Of a DNA stretch of 40,581 nucleotides, positions 31,911 to 38,889 are shown one piece after another. Under the pieces are notes generated by a model that ran no database searches, had not been told where the DNA came from, and saw nothing but the letters and a program-made list of their open reading frames with translations. The stretch is taken from the NCBI RefSeq assembly GCF_002734285.1, contig NZ_NSEA01000012.1, forward strand, positions 1 to 40,581, in the 5' to 3' direction. The translations under genes were made by a program, and so were the position numbers. The DNA is from Fredinandcohnia onubensis. GTDB taxonomy: Bacteria > Bacillota > Bacilli > Bacillales > Bacillaceae_L. Every line of letters begins with the position of its first letter. The stretch's first letter is position 1.

Positions 31911-33213
31911 ACATTTCCCTGAATTTAATAAAGAACTTGAAAACATTCATGTGCCCGTTGACAAGCTTGATACTATTATTCAGCAGACAATTAATGAAAA
32001 TCGAAAACAAAAACCAAGACGCAAAAAAATGGTACTAACAACAATCGGATCGGTTGCTGCAGCCTTTATTCTATTTTTAGGATCGGCTACTTTATCACCT
32101 ACTTTAGCTAAAGTTGCTTCTGAAATTCCATTAGTGGGAACTTTTTTCAATGAATCAGGTGATGAGGGGCTGCAAATTGCCGGAAAAAGTGGTCTCACTC
32201 AAGTAATAAATCAAAAATCTAAGGACAATGGTGTGACACTAACCATGAATGAAATTTTTTATGATGGCACTCGTTTAACATTTGGCCTTACACATGAATC
32301 TCTCCTTGCAATTGGTGATATCGAGCGCCCGACTATTTTGGTTAACGGAAAAGAGATTAATTTTAGCTCGGGCAGCTCTGGAAAGTATATTACCCCGGCA
32401 AAATATGAAGCGATCATGAATATTACGCCAACTGAAGAATTACCGGAAGAATTTGATATGAAGATCATCATTGATGCCGTAGGGCTAATGCCGGGTAATT
32501 GGGAATTTGAGTTTCCTGTGAAGCAATCAAATGAAGTAACTGTTATTCGACCAAACATAACAAACGTCATTTATGATGCGAAAGTGACTGTAGAGTCCGT
32601 TAAGCTTGGGCCAGCCGGAACAGACTTGGCCATTCAAATACAATCGGATCCGAATAATACCAAAATTGACCCTTATATGGATTTAAAATTTGCTATGATT
32701 GATGATCAGGGCAGGGTGTTACGAACGCTTACTGGTAGTGGGTATGGAGATACCATTGACGGAATTGAGGTAGCAAATCACCGATATCTTTATACGCCAA
32801 TGAAAGAAGATGCAAAAAGCCTGACAATTCTTCCTTATAAAATTCCAAATCAATCGGGAGCTGTTGAGGAGCTATCTGTTTCATTAAACAAAACACTTCC
32901 ACTGGAAATTGATCAAGGCGAAGCAGGGAAAATTACAGTAACAGATGTAGAATTTCTTGAAGATAAAACGGTTGTTTACTTTGAATTGGAAAGTGATTTT
33001 CCGTTTGACGATAATTTAACGATGAATCGTACATGGTTAGAATCAAAGGATGGTAAGGATTTATCCTTCCCAGAAAATCCTTTAGCTGTACGAATTAACG
33101 GAAACTTATTTAAACAGGAATTTAAAGCAGCAAAAGATAGTGATGTAGAATTTAAGGCTTTAAAAATACCTTCACCTATCGTTTTTGAAACATTTAAAAT
33201 TACATTACCTTAA
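31903..33213 (+). CDS. DUF4179 membrane protein, probable anti-sigma partner
   Basis: This 436-residue protein has an N-terminal cytoplasmic stretch (1-40), one membrane helix (about 42-62) and a large extracytoplasmic part. The segment LAKVASEIPLVGTFF after the helix is typical of DUF4179, and a DUF5643-like immunoglobulin domain follows. Proteins of this family are regularly encoded right after ECF sigma genes and act as their anti-sigma factors or sensors. The ATG overlaps the sigma gene by 8 bp and follows AAAGGAGGTCATTGTGA, inside the sigma coding region. What it senses is unknown. Confidence 0.82.
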   Translation: MSKHFPEFNKELENIHVPVDKLDTIIQQTINENRKQKPRRKKMVLTTIGSVAAAFILFLGSATLSPTLAKVASEIPLVGTFFNESGDEGLQIAGKSGLTQVINQKSKDNGVTLTMNEIFYDGTRLTFGLTHESLLAIGDIERPTILVNGKEINFSSGSSGKYITPAKYEAIMNITPTEELPEEFDMKIIIDAVGLMPGNWEFEFPVKQSNEVTVIRPNITNVIYDAKVTVESVKLGPAGTDLAIQIQSDPNNTKIDPYMDLKFAMIDDQGRVLRTLTGSGYGDTIDGIEVANHRYLYTPMKEDAKSLTILPYKIPNQSGAVEELSVSLNKTLPLEIDQGEAGKITVTDVEFLEDKTVVYFELESDFPFDDNLTMNRTWLESKDGKDLSFPENPLAVRINGNLFKQEFKAAKDSDVEFKALKIPSPIVFETFKITLP

Positions 33214-33215
33214 AT

Positions 33216-33248
33216 AAAAAAGTCAGGTCTTGGTTGCCTGACTTTTTT
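33216..33248. terminator. Bidirectional terminator
   Basis: Twelve-bp stem AAAAAAGTCAGG/CCTGACTTTTTT with a 9-nt loop, flanked by A and T runs. It ends the sigma operon and the convergent DUF3231 gene. Confidence 0.92.
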
Positions 33249-33253
33249 ACCTT

Positions 33254-34261
33254 TTATCGATCATCTACAAGAGCTTTCCTATCAATAGCATGTGGTGGTT
33301 TTTCAAACCAGTGTTCTTCGATCATAATGTTTGCACCATCTTCTGCGAATTTCCCTACATCTATAATGAACTTGCCATACATCATCCCAAGGTCACGTCT
33401 ACCGTTCGTGGACATAGCATTAGCATAAGATCTAATCTTCATTGAGAACATATCAATCTTGTGGAAGACCATCAACTTGTCTGAAAAAGGAGGAATGGAG
33501 GATGGTTCTACCAAGTCATCAAGTAATGGATGCCCCGGAAGATTATTCTCATTCAATTTTGCAGTAGCATCTTTAATATGGTCGTTCGTAATTTCCACTC
33601 CGTGTTGCATAAACTCTCTTACCTTTTTATGAACAGCTACTTGGCTAAATCCAATCAATAGCCCTTTACTCGCAACATTGTTTTCGAGATTATCTTGTAG
33701 GTGTGCAACCTCTAAAGCATGTAGTGGTCTTACGTCACCAAGGAATCCAGCTAGATAGTTTTGTTTTTCGACAAAACTTACCTCCTTAGGGATTGGGATG
33801 GCTGGTGGTTTTGTTAAAAATCCTTTTTTCTCTAAAGTTTCATTTAGATCTACTAAAAATTGAATTGTATCCTGATCAATATTACGAATAAGTTCTCTAA
33901 CATCTTTCCGTATCATCATAGGAATCGCAGTAGAGTAAAGGCTTAGCCCTGCTTTCGCAGTATATTTTAAATAATGAAGGTAAAATTCATCTGCAAATAA
34001 TCTGGGGGCCTCTAAGTTAACATCCTTTTTAACGTCAAATCCGATAGGTAATGGGAAATTATCTTTTTTGAATATCTTTGTAATGGCAGCAATGATTTTT
34101 TCACTGAGGCTTTTTGCTTTTTTAAGAATGTTCATAATATCAGGGTCCTGGCAATGTTTTTGATAATAAGTTAATACACAAATGGCCATTGAGTTCCCCA
34201 TATACACCGCCCACAGCTTACCCATTTCTGCCGAAGTAAGTTGCTCATTAGTTGGATTCAT
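33254..34261 (-). CDS. DUF3231-family protein
   Basis: This 335-residue helical protein contains two tandem DUF3231 repeats. The first is TSAEMGKLWAVYMGNSMAICVLTYYQKHCQDPD, from about residue 5. The second begins near residue 170 with FVEKQNYLAGFLGDVRPLHALEVAHLQDNLENN. Both have four-helix-bundle patterns with His, Glu and Asp, reminiscent of ferritin-like folds. Many Bacillus spore-formers carry several copies; the function is not established. The ATG at 34261 follows GAGGAGTTATGCA; the earlier ATG is unsupported. Confidence 0.85.
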   Translation of the reverse strand: MNPTNEQLTSAEMGKLWAVYMGNSMAICVLTYYQKHCQDPDIMNILKKAKSLSEKIIAAITKIFKKDNFPLPIGFDVKKDVNLEAPRLFADEFYLHYLKYTAKAGLSLYSTAIPMMIRKDVRELIRNIDQDTIQFLVDLNETLEKKGFLTKPPAIPIPKEVSFVEKQNYLAGFLGDVRPLHALEVAHLQDNLENNVASKGLLIGFSQVAVHKKVREFMQHGVEITNDHIKDATAKLNENNLPGHPLLDDLVEPSSIPPFSDKLMVFHKIDMFSMKIRSYANAMSTNGRRDLGMMYGKFIIDVGKFAEDGANIMIEEHWFEKPPHAIDRKALVDDR

Positions 34262-34466
34262 TGCATAACTCCTCATCACTTTTTTTATATAGTATTTTCA
34301 AGCCGAGCAAATGTATTCAAAAATAACAGACTCTTAAAATTTTTTTCGACAAAAATTCTTTCTAGTTACTAAAGATGTTGTTGGTTTTACTACTATTGGA
34401 TCCAACATTTGATTATAACCGAATAATTCTACGACAAAATTCAACACTTTGGATTTTTTTTACATT

Positions 34467-34495
34467 TGATTTCATGGTTTCAATCATGTAGTATA
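34467..34495 (+). promoter_or_regulatory. Promoter of the 6S RNA
   Basis: -35 TTGATT (34467-34472), 17-bp spacer, -10 TAGTAT (34490-34495). It predicts a start at about 34502, two bases before the closing stem of the RNA. Confidence 0.6.
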
Positions 34496-34501
34496 CATAT
34501 A

Positions 34502-34693
34502 CAAGCTACATTGTACGTAATCATAATAAAGTTTAACCTTTGAACTGAAATAGGGAGTTTAACATTGAAGCTGGAATGGCAGGCCTTCGTCCATGGCGAC
34601 TTGAAGGACATACAGGAATGTTTCTGCAAACACCCACTTTGAGGAGTGGTGGTTTTAAACTTTCTTAGCGTATTACGGCAATTGTGGCTTTTC
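34502..34693 (+). ncRNA. ssrS: 6S RNA (RNA polymerase regulator)
   Basis: 6S RNA mimics an open promoter and binds sigma-A RNA polymerase. The region folds like a 6S RNA of about 190 nt. A long closing stem pairs 34504-34514 with 34680-34691, 34517-34522 with 34673-34678, and 34529-34539 with 34652-34664. A central bubble has a small 3'-strand hairpin CCACT/AGTGG (34635-34650). An apical arm includes CCTTC...GAAGG. Reading back from T at about 34542 would give a product RNA beginning AAAGGUUAAACUUU, which resembles what I recall for B. subtilis 6S-2. The size and architecture fit; I did not run a covariance model. Confidence 0.75.
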
Positions 34694-34706
34694 CAATTTC
34701 ATGCTA

Positions 34707-34738
34707 ATCCATTTTCCGATAGGAGAGTGGATTTTTTA
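34707..34738 (+). terminator. Intrinsic terminator after the 6S RNA
   Basis: Twelve-bp stem AATCCATTTTCC/GGAGAGTGGATT (two G-U pairs), GATA loop, then TTTT. It ends the plus-strand transcript started at 34502. Confidence 0.85.
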
Positions 34739-34756
34739 TTTGTCGTTTTAATGTCT

Positions 34757-34786
34757 TGACCTTTTTCTGCAATTAATTTTATAATT
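34757..34786 (+). promoter_or_regulatory. Promoter of tRNA-Arg
   Basis: -35 TTGACC (34757-34762), 18-bp spacer, -10 TATAAT (34781-34786). It predicts a start about 20 bp upstream of the tRNA. Confidence 0.75.
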
Positions 34787-34814
34787 AATTTCTGTAGTAT
34801 ATTTTTTAAATCAT

Positions 34815-34888
34815 GTCCCAGTAGCTCAGTAGGATAGAGCGACAGCCTCCTAAGCTGTAGGTCGTAGGTTCGATTCCTATCTGGGACG
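34815..34888 (+). tRNA. tRNA-Arg (anticodon CCU)
   Basis: A full cloverleaf of 74 nt: acceptor GTCCCAG/CTGGGAC, D arm CTC...GAGC, anticodon stem ACAGC/GCTGT around loop CTCCTAA (anticodon CCT), and T arm GTAGG-TTCGATT-CCTAT. The discriminator base is G. CCA is not encoded. It reads AGG arginine codons and is transcribed alone from its own promoter. Confidence 0.96.
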
Positions 34889-34896
34889 CTAAATCG

Positions 34897-34925
34897 AAAA
34901 GGATGTCCGTGGGACATCCCTTTTT
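34897..34925. terminator. Terminator of tRNA-Arg and the convergent VOC gene
   Basis: Perfect 8-bp stem GGATGTCC/GGACATCC with a 3-nt loop, flanked by AAAA and CTTTTT. Confidence 0.9.
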
Positions 34926-34926
34926 A

Positions 34927-35421
34927 CTATCCTTCGTATGCTATTTTTAATTGCTCCATATCAATTTTCGTCTTCATCTGGAGCAGCGTTTTCATGACCC
35001 TTTCTGATTTTTCAGGATCGACATCGGTAATCATGTCGTTCAATGTTTCGGGCACAACTTGCCACGAAACACCGAATTTATCCTTCAACCATCCACAAAC
35101 TTGCGCCTTTGGGTCGCCACCTTCAGACAGCCTATCCCAAAAATAGTCTATTTCCTCCTGTGACTCACAATTTACAATTAGTGAAATTGCCTCTGTAAAT
35201 GTATATCTCGGTCCACCGTTTAAGGCCACAAACTTTTGACCTTCTAATTCGAATTCAATGGTCATTACCTTGCCTTCAGACATACTGTCGTGCCGTTCTT
35301 TTCCATAGCGAGTGATTCGATTAATCGTAGAGTTCTTAAAGATGGACGTATAGAATTTCGCTGCCTCTTCAGCCTGGTCATTGAACCAAAGGTTCGTTGT
35401 GATTTTTTGAATTTTACCCAT
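34927..35421 (-). CDS. VOC protein, PhnB/3-demethylubiquinone methyltransferase-like
   Basis: This 164-residue protein belongs to the PhnB-like branch of the VOC superfamily. It begins KITTNLWFNDQAEEAAKFYT and SIFKNSTINRITRYGKE. It then has VMTIEFELEGQKFVALNGGP and the end CGWLKDKFGVSWQVVPETLN, which together are the branch signatures. Despite the database family name it is not expected to be a methyltransferase; the function is unknown. The ATG follows GGAGGAGAAA. It has no close operon partner upstream, since a terminator lies there. Confidence 0.88.
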   Translation of the reverse strand: MGKIQKITTNLWFNDQAEEAAKFYTSIFKNSTINRITRYGKERHDSMSEGKVMTIEFELEGQKFVALNGGPRYTFTEAISLIVNCESQEEIDYFWDRLSEGGDPKAQVCGWLKDKFGVSWQVVPETLNDMITDVDPEKSERVMKTLLQMKTKIDMEQLKIAYEG

Positions 35422-35439
35422 TTTCTCCTCCTATGTTAA

Positions 35440-35465
35440 AAACAAAAAAGAGGCTACAAGCCCCT
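35440..35465 (-). terminator. Intrinsic terminator of the small gene at 35464
   Basis: Seven-bp stem AGGGGCT/AGCCTCT (one G-U pair) with a TGT loop, then TTTTTTG on the minus strand. It overlaps the stop codon. Confidence 0.7.
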
Positions 35466-35722
35466 ATACACCCTTTGTTTTCGTTTCTTTATTAACATAT
35501 GCTGAAACACCCTCGACAATGGTGCGATCGATATCCAGATATGGCTTCCCGCGAAGTGCATCATTTGAAAAAAGTTCAATGCTCTCATCTTTCGTATCCT
35601 TAGGCAAACTGACCACCTCCATCTTGGAAAATTCTACATTAGCCATAGTGTGGGCAATCAGTTTGTGGTTCATTCATGCTGCGAGCGAATGATTTGCTGT
35701 GGCTTCGAACCAGGATTTTCAT
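35464..35722 (-). pseudogene. Small gene with a frameshift at a tandem ATGA
   Basis: The best ribosome site, AGAGGTGAAACT, precedes the ATG at 35722, but that frame gives only 27 residues (MKILVRSHSKSFARSMNEPQ...). The downstream frame from an ATG near 35673 continues as MNHKLIAHTMANVEFSKMEV and KDESIELFSNDALRGKPYLD to a normal end and terminator, yet has no ribosome site. At the junction the bases read ATGAATGA. Removing one ATGA joins both frames into one 84-residue protein. So a 4-bp duplication probably broke the gene, unless the two overlapping frames are coupled on purpose. It follows the VOC gene at 35733 in an operon. The family is not recognised. Confidence 0.5.
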
Positions 35723-35732
35723 AGTTTCACCT

Positions 35733-36101
35733 CTATTTCCACTCAAGAAATTCTAGTCTATTGCCAAACGGATCATGCGTGTAAAATCGGTCTGCACCTG
35801 GGAGATTGTTGTCATTAATTATCCCCACATTGTTGGTTTGGAGGTGCTGCTTTAAGGCATAAAGGTTTTCAATTTCGAAAGCCGGATGTGCCTTCTTGGC
35901 GGGTGCAAAAGGCTCCTCAATACCGATGTGAATTTGTACAGTTCCGTATGCAAACCAAACACCGCCGTTTTTACGAAGAGCCCCTGGCTTTTCGACTTCT
36001 TTGCAGCCTAAAATGGTTGAGTAGAAGTGGCGTGCCTGATCCTCACTGCCTTTTGGCGCAGCAAGCTGAATATGGTCAATTGCCTTAATGGTATAAGTCA
36101 T
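35733..36101 (-). CDS. VOC-superfamily protein
   Basis: This 122-residue single VOC domain begins AIDHIQLAAPKGSEDQARHF and YSTILGCKEVEKPGA, and ends ADRFYTHDPFGNRLEFLEW. The first His and last Glu are placed as metal ligands. The middle GGVWFAYGTVQIHIGIEEPF and HPAFEIENLYALKQHLQ are typical of glyoxalase/fosfomycin-resistance-like proteins. The ATG at 36101 follows GAGGGGATAAAA; a longer in-frame reading is unsupported. Its stop codon lies in the ribosome site of the small gene downstream. Confidence 0.85.
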   Translation of the reverse strand: MTYTIKAIDHIQLAAPKGSEDQARHFYSTILGCKEVEKPGALRKNGGVWFAYGTVQIHIGIEEPFAPAKKAHPAFEIENLYALKQHLQTNNVGIINDNNLPGADRFYTHDPFGNRLEFLEWK

Positions 36102-36194
36102 TTTTATCCCCTCTTTATATGTGTTACTTCTATCGTACTTCATATCGGGGGATAACAAAATTTGATAAATTTTATGTATTTGTATAAGTTTATC

Positions 36195-36617
36195 TTATTT
36201 TTCTGGATACATTTCTTGTAAAAATGTGATCGATTGGGTAATTAGCTCTTTGAGTACGTCAACATCGATATCCGCAATTTTATTGATGTAGACGCACGCT
36301 TTTCCAGTTGTATGCTTGCCGAACCTTTCGAGAAGCTCCTCACGCTTTGTATCGCCAGTTGCAAAATATAGACTAATTTTCGCTTTGCGCGGTGAAAATC
36401 CAACAAGTGGTGCATCTCCCTCATGACCGGAAGCATATTTGTAATGATAGGAACCAAAGCCTATAATGCTCGTCCCCCACATTTTTGCCGGATACCCTGA
36501 CGTTTCCGTGAAAATATCTAATAGTTTGTATGCATCCTCTTTCTTCTTCGGACTCTCGACACTTTCAATAAATTCGATGACACTCGCATCATTTTCTTTT
36601 GTTTTTAATTCGTACAT
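36195..36617 (-). CDS. DUF1801 (YdhG-like) protein
   Basis: This 140-residue protein belongs to DUF1801. It has helices EFIESVESPKKKEDAYKLLDIF, then PAKMWGTSIIGFGSYHYKY, and the strand ISLYFATGD, followed by FGKHTTGKACVYINKIADID, which fits the family core. Such proteins are small and of unknown role; some resemble iron-binding YdhG/frataxin-like folds. The ATG is preceded by AAGGAGG, but with a long spacing of 13 bases. No terminator is seen between it and the VOC gene at 35733, 94 bp downstream. Confidence 0.78.
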   Translation of the reverse strand: MYELKTKENDASVIEFIESVESPKKKEDAYKLLDIFTETSGYPAKMWGTSIIGFGSYHYKYASGHEGDAPLVGFSPRKAKISLYFATGDTKREELLERFGKHTTGKACVYINKIADIDVDVLKELITQSITFLQEMYPEK

Positions 36618-36716
36618 GGTTTAGTTTTGGCCTCCTTGATAGTAAGTAGGATTGACATTTTTTATTCATTCGAGACGTGGGGCGGGGAATCCTGCTTTTT
36701 GGAGCTATGAAAGTGC

Positions 36717-36807
36717 TAGTGACAGTATTTTAGAAATAGTGACAGTAAATTTCAGATAGTGACAGTAAATCTGGAATAATGACAGTATTTTCGGGTTAGT
36801 GACAGTA
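36717..36807. repeat. Array E: five TAGTGACAGTA motifs, 20 bp apart (array D inverted)
   Basis: Motifs start at 36717, 36737, 36757, 36777 (TAATGACAGTA) and 36797, exactly 20 bp apart. TAGTGACAGTA is the reverse complement of the array D motif. Spacers are unrelated. The array fills most of the 209-bp gap between the DUF1801 gene and the NERD gene. Confidence 0.94.
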
Positions 36808-36826
36808 TTAATCAGGACAAACCCTA

Positions 36827-37825
36827 TTATTGTTCATTATGATTCATTAATTGTAAATCTTTCTCTGTAATTGTGTAAGTTCTATCTTTATAGCTACCAC
36901 TATAGGGTAGGTTTAAAGAGGTTAAGATGTGTTTTGCTGTAGAAATGGATTGTATATCAAGAAAATCACGTAATTGGCGATTCGTAATCGTGTTGCCGAA
37001 GAGCAGAATATACTCGTTTAAAGAATTGTAATAAGGTTTGGAAGAAGAATAGTGGCAAGAAGTGCAGAACCATGATCTAACATTTCGAGTCATTGGGAGA
37101 AAATCGCATTTAGGACAACGCACGCCCTTAATGAGTTCATGCGCTTTTATCCCGAATTGTGCGAGTATATCATGATTATGTGGGGTATGATTCTTTAAAA
37201 GCAGTTTGAACACTTTTTGAAGTTGCTTTTTATCCAATACTTCTTGCCTATTCCTCTTCTCAAACAATTCTATTTTTGGAAGAAAGCTAGGGCTTTTTAT
37301 GACTTTATGAGAATGTTTAAAGTCTTTGCTTGCATCAATAATAGCATTGGGATTTGTGAAGATAACTAGGGTTTCAATTGGGAGGCTGGGTAATTTGAAA
37401 GTTTCGAGGAGTCTTTTTAGCTGTAGTTGGTGCCTGTTAATTTGGGCAACTGGGCAGTGGTACGGTTTCTTCGTTTCTTTGTAAGTTTGGATCAGTTGGT
37501 CAAATTTACCGTCAAAATATAATTCTCCGCGATAATTTTTAGCATCAATGATTAGTTGGAAATTAGGGCTAATTAGAAGTAGATCTATTTCAAAAAAGTG
37601 CTCACCGGAGACGTCAGGAAGACGGAGGTTGTGGAAGATGGAGTAATTTTTTTCTTTTAAAAAGGACAAATAGTACTTTAAGGATTGTTCACCGCGGTAG
37701 CCCGACATTCTTCGGCCATATTCATCGCTAATTTCTTGATATTTTGGGTGCGATTCCGGCAATCTTTTAAGTTCAGCTTCAAGTTTTCTAATGCGTAAAG
37801 GGATTTCTAACTCTTTTTTTCTCAT
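36827..37825 (-). CDS. NERD-domain protein with zinc ribbon
   Basis: This 332-residue protein has a Nuclease-Related Domain at about 40-160: MSGYRGEQSLKYYL, EIDLLLISPNFQLIIDAKNYRG, and LETLVIFTNPN-like strand downstream. The DAKN is the (D/E)xK core of restriction-endonuclease-like folds. A zinc ribbon follows near 236-258 (CPKCDFLP...FCTSCHY), and a short winged-helix-like tail (YILLFGNTITNRQLRDFLDI) ends it. Whether it cuts DNA is not known. The ATG follows AAAGGAGTTAGATTGA. Array E lies at its 3' side and array F at its 5' side. Confidence 0.85.
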   Translation of the reverse strand: MRKKELEIPLRIRKLEAELKRLPESHPKYQEISDEYGRRMSGYRGEQSLKYYLSFLKEKNYSIFHNLRLPDVSGEHFFEIDLLLISPNFQLIIDAKNYRGELYFDGKFDQLIQTYKETKKPYHCPVAQINRHQLQLKRLLETFKLPSLPIETLVIFTNPNAIIDASKDFKHSHKVIKSPSFLPKIELFEKRNRQEVLDKKQLQKVFKLLLKNHTPHNHDILAQFGIKAHELIKGVRCPKCDFLPMTRNVRSWFCTSCHYSSSKPYYNSLNEYILLFGNTITNRQLRDFLDIQSISTAKHILTSLNLPYSGSYKDRTYTITEKDLQLMNHNEQ

Positions 37826-37909
37826 TCAATCTAACTCCTTTAAGATTTGATAATACTTTTTTCGACAAAATCCCTACAAATCCTTTTTAATTTTTCAACG
37901 TAGGACAGT

Positions 37910-38003
37910 TTATGGCTTTTATTAAACTTTTATAGCCGTTAGCACAATAATACGGCCAATAAATATGTTTTATGGCCGTTATTTTTATTTTATGGCCATT
38001 AGC
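37910..38003. repeat. Array F: five TATGGCCGTTA motifs, 20 bp apart (array C inverted)
   Basis: Motif units start at 37911, 37931, 37951, 37971 and 37991, exactly 20 bp apart: TATGGCTTTT, TATAGCCGTT, TACGGCCAAT, TATGGCCGTT, TATGGCCATT. Their reverse complement (AANGGCCATAAA) matches the array C consensus TTATTGGCCATAAA. The array lies just upstream of the NERD gene. Confidence 0.9.
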
Positions 38004-38008
38004 CGTAA

Positions 38009-38143
38009 TTACACAAAAATCCACCAATACGCCACAGCCCAAACTACCACTAACATCACTAATTCATAGAGAAAAAGGATATGGTGCTTCGTTTCGGGTT
38101 CATATTTATAGTACATGAATGCACGTAGTAAATTAAAGGGCAT
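38009..38143 (-). CDS. 44-residue membrane protein (tentative)
   Basis: This short frame begins MPFNLLRAFMYYKYEPETKH and ends AYWWIFV, with one membrane helix from about 22 to 43. Its stop codon lies a few bases from array F. The ribosome site is poor (GGGTATCC). The protein-like composition is the main support, so it may not be real. It would read in the same direction as the genes on both sides. Confidence 0.35.
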   Translation of the reverse strand: MPFNLLRAFMYYKYEPETKHHILFLYELVMLVVVWAVAYWWIFV

Positions 38144-38179
38144 AGAGGATACCCATTACATTTAGTTTCATAAAATATT

Positions 38180-38776
38180 TCATAATTCAATTTCAAATTC
38201 TACTCCAGTTGGAGCTTCACGATGTGGTGTTTTATAACCTTTGAATTGTAGGACTAGCCCTTTTGGTTCGTCTGGTAGTGGTGGTGACACAACAAACTTA
38301 TAAGAAACATGACCTCCTGATCCACTACCACCTTCTGTTCTACAATCGTACTTGTCTCCCATTTCTAATTCCCAAAATGTGTGTACCCACGTTTCTTCGA
38401 TTTCTTCTGATGCATCCCAATCAATATTTAAATTGATGACACTTGCGTTCGAGTACTGTCGAATAAAATTGACAGTATATAATACATTTTTCACTTCTAC
38501 CGCTTTTAAAACCGGTAGGTGCTTTTTAAAACCTTTGGGCTCTACCCTAGGTTTAAAGTATTTTTCAGATCGGAATGATTCGAAAACAGCATTCAAATAT
38601 TCCTCGTAGAATCCATATTTTTTCGCCCACCTGGAAATCATTTCTTCCTTTGGTATTCCTGGATTGTCATTTGAGATGTTCTTTCTCTTCTCTAAAAGAG
38701 CACAAATTTGCTCATCTATTTCAAAAAGTTTTTCATGATAGTGTACGTTTGGTCGTTCAAATGGTAATCGTTTCAC
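38180..38776 (-). CDS. Uncharacterised protein with chorismate-mutase-like N-terminus
   Basis: This 198-residue protein begins (GTG at 38776) eight bases after GAGGGGG. Residues 10-70 (HEKLFEIDEQICALLEKRKNIS then KEEMISRWAKKYGFYEEYLNAVFESF) have the helical I-D-x-x-I...L-L..R pattern of chorismate-mutase type II helices, including a Lys/Arg-rich kink. Whether it is catalytic is unclear. The C-terminal 120 residues are mostly beta strands with a Gly/Ser loop (EGGSGSGGHVS) and no family I recognise. It is a hypothetical protein. Confidence 0.6.
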   Translation of the reverse strand: MKRLPFERPNVHYHEKLFEIDEQICALLEKRKNISNDNPGIPKEEMISRWAKKYGFYEEYLNAVFESFRSEKYFKPRVEPKGFKKHLPVLKAVEVKNVLYTVNFIRQYSNASVINLNIDWDASEEIEETWVHTFWELEMGDKYDCRTEGGSGSGGHVSYKFVVSPPLPDEPKGLVLQFKGYKTPHREAPTGVEFEIEL

Positions 38777-38889
38777 GTTCAATACCCCCTCACAAACCAA
38801 TACTAACATATTTTGGAACACCTTATAAATAAATCCAATAAACTCTGGTCAAACTAAGAACACGATTTAAGATGTAGGAGGCGTGTGTA

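Noticed and set aside
34563-34643. 25-codon frame with a TTG start and AGGGAG inside the 6S RNA
   Set aside because: The region is fully explained by RNA pairing; the frame is short and ends inside a stem.
34815-34888. Integration of a mobile element at tRNA-Arg
   Set aside because: No integrase gene and no duplicated tRNA 3' end were seen on either side.
34699-34917. Open frame on the minus strand over tRNA-Arg
   Set aside because: It is the well-known spurious antisense-tRNA frame; the cloverleaf on the plus strand explains the sequence.
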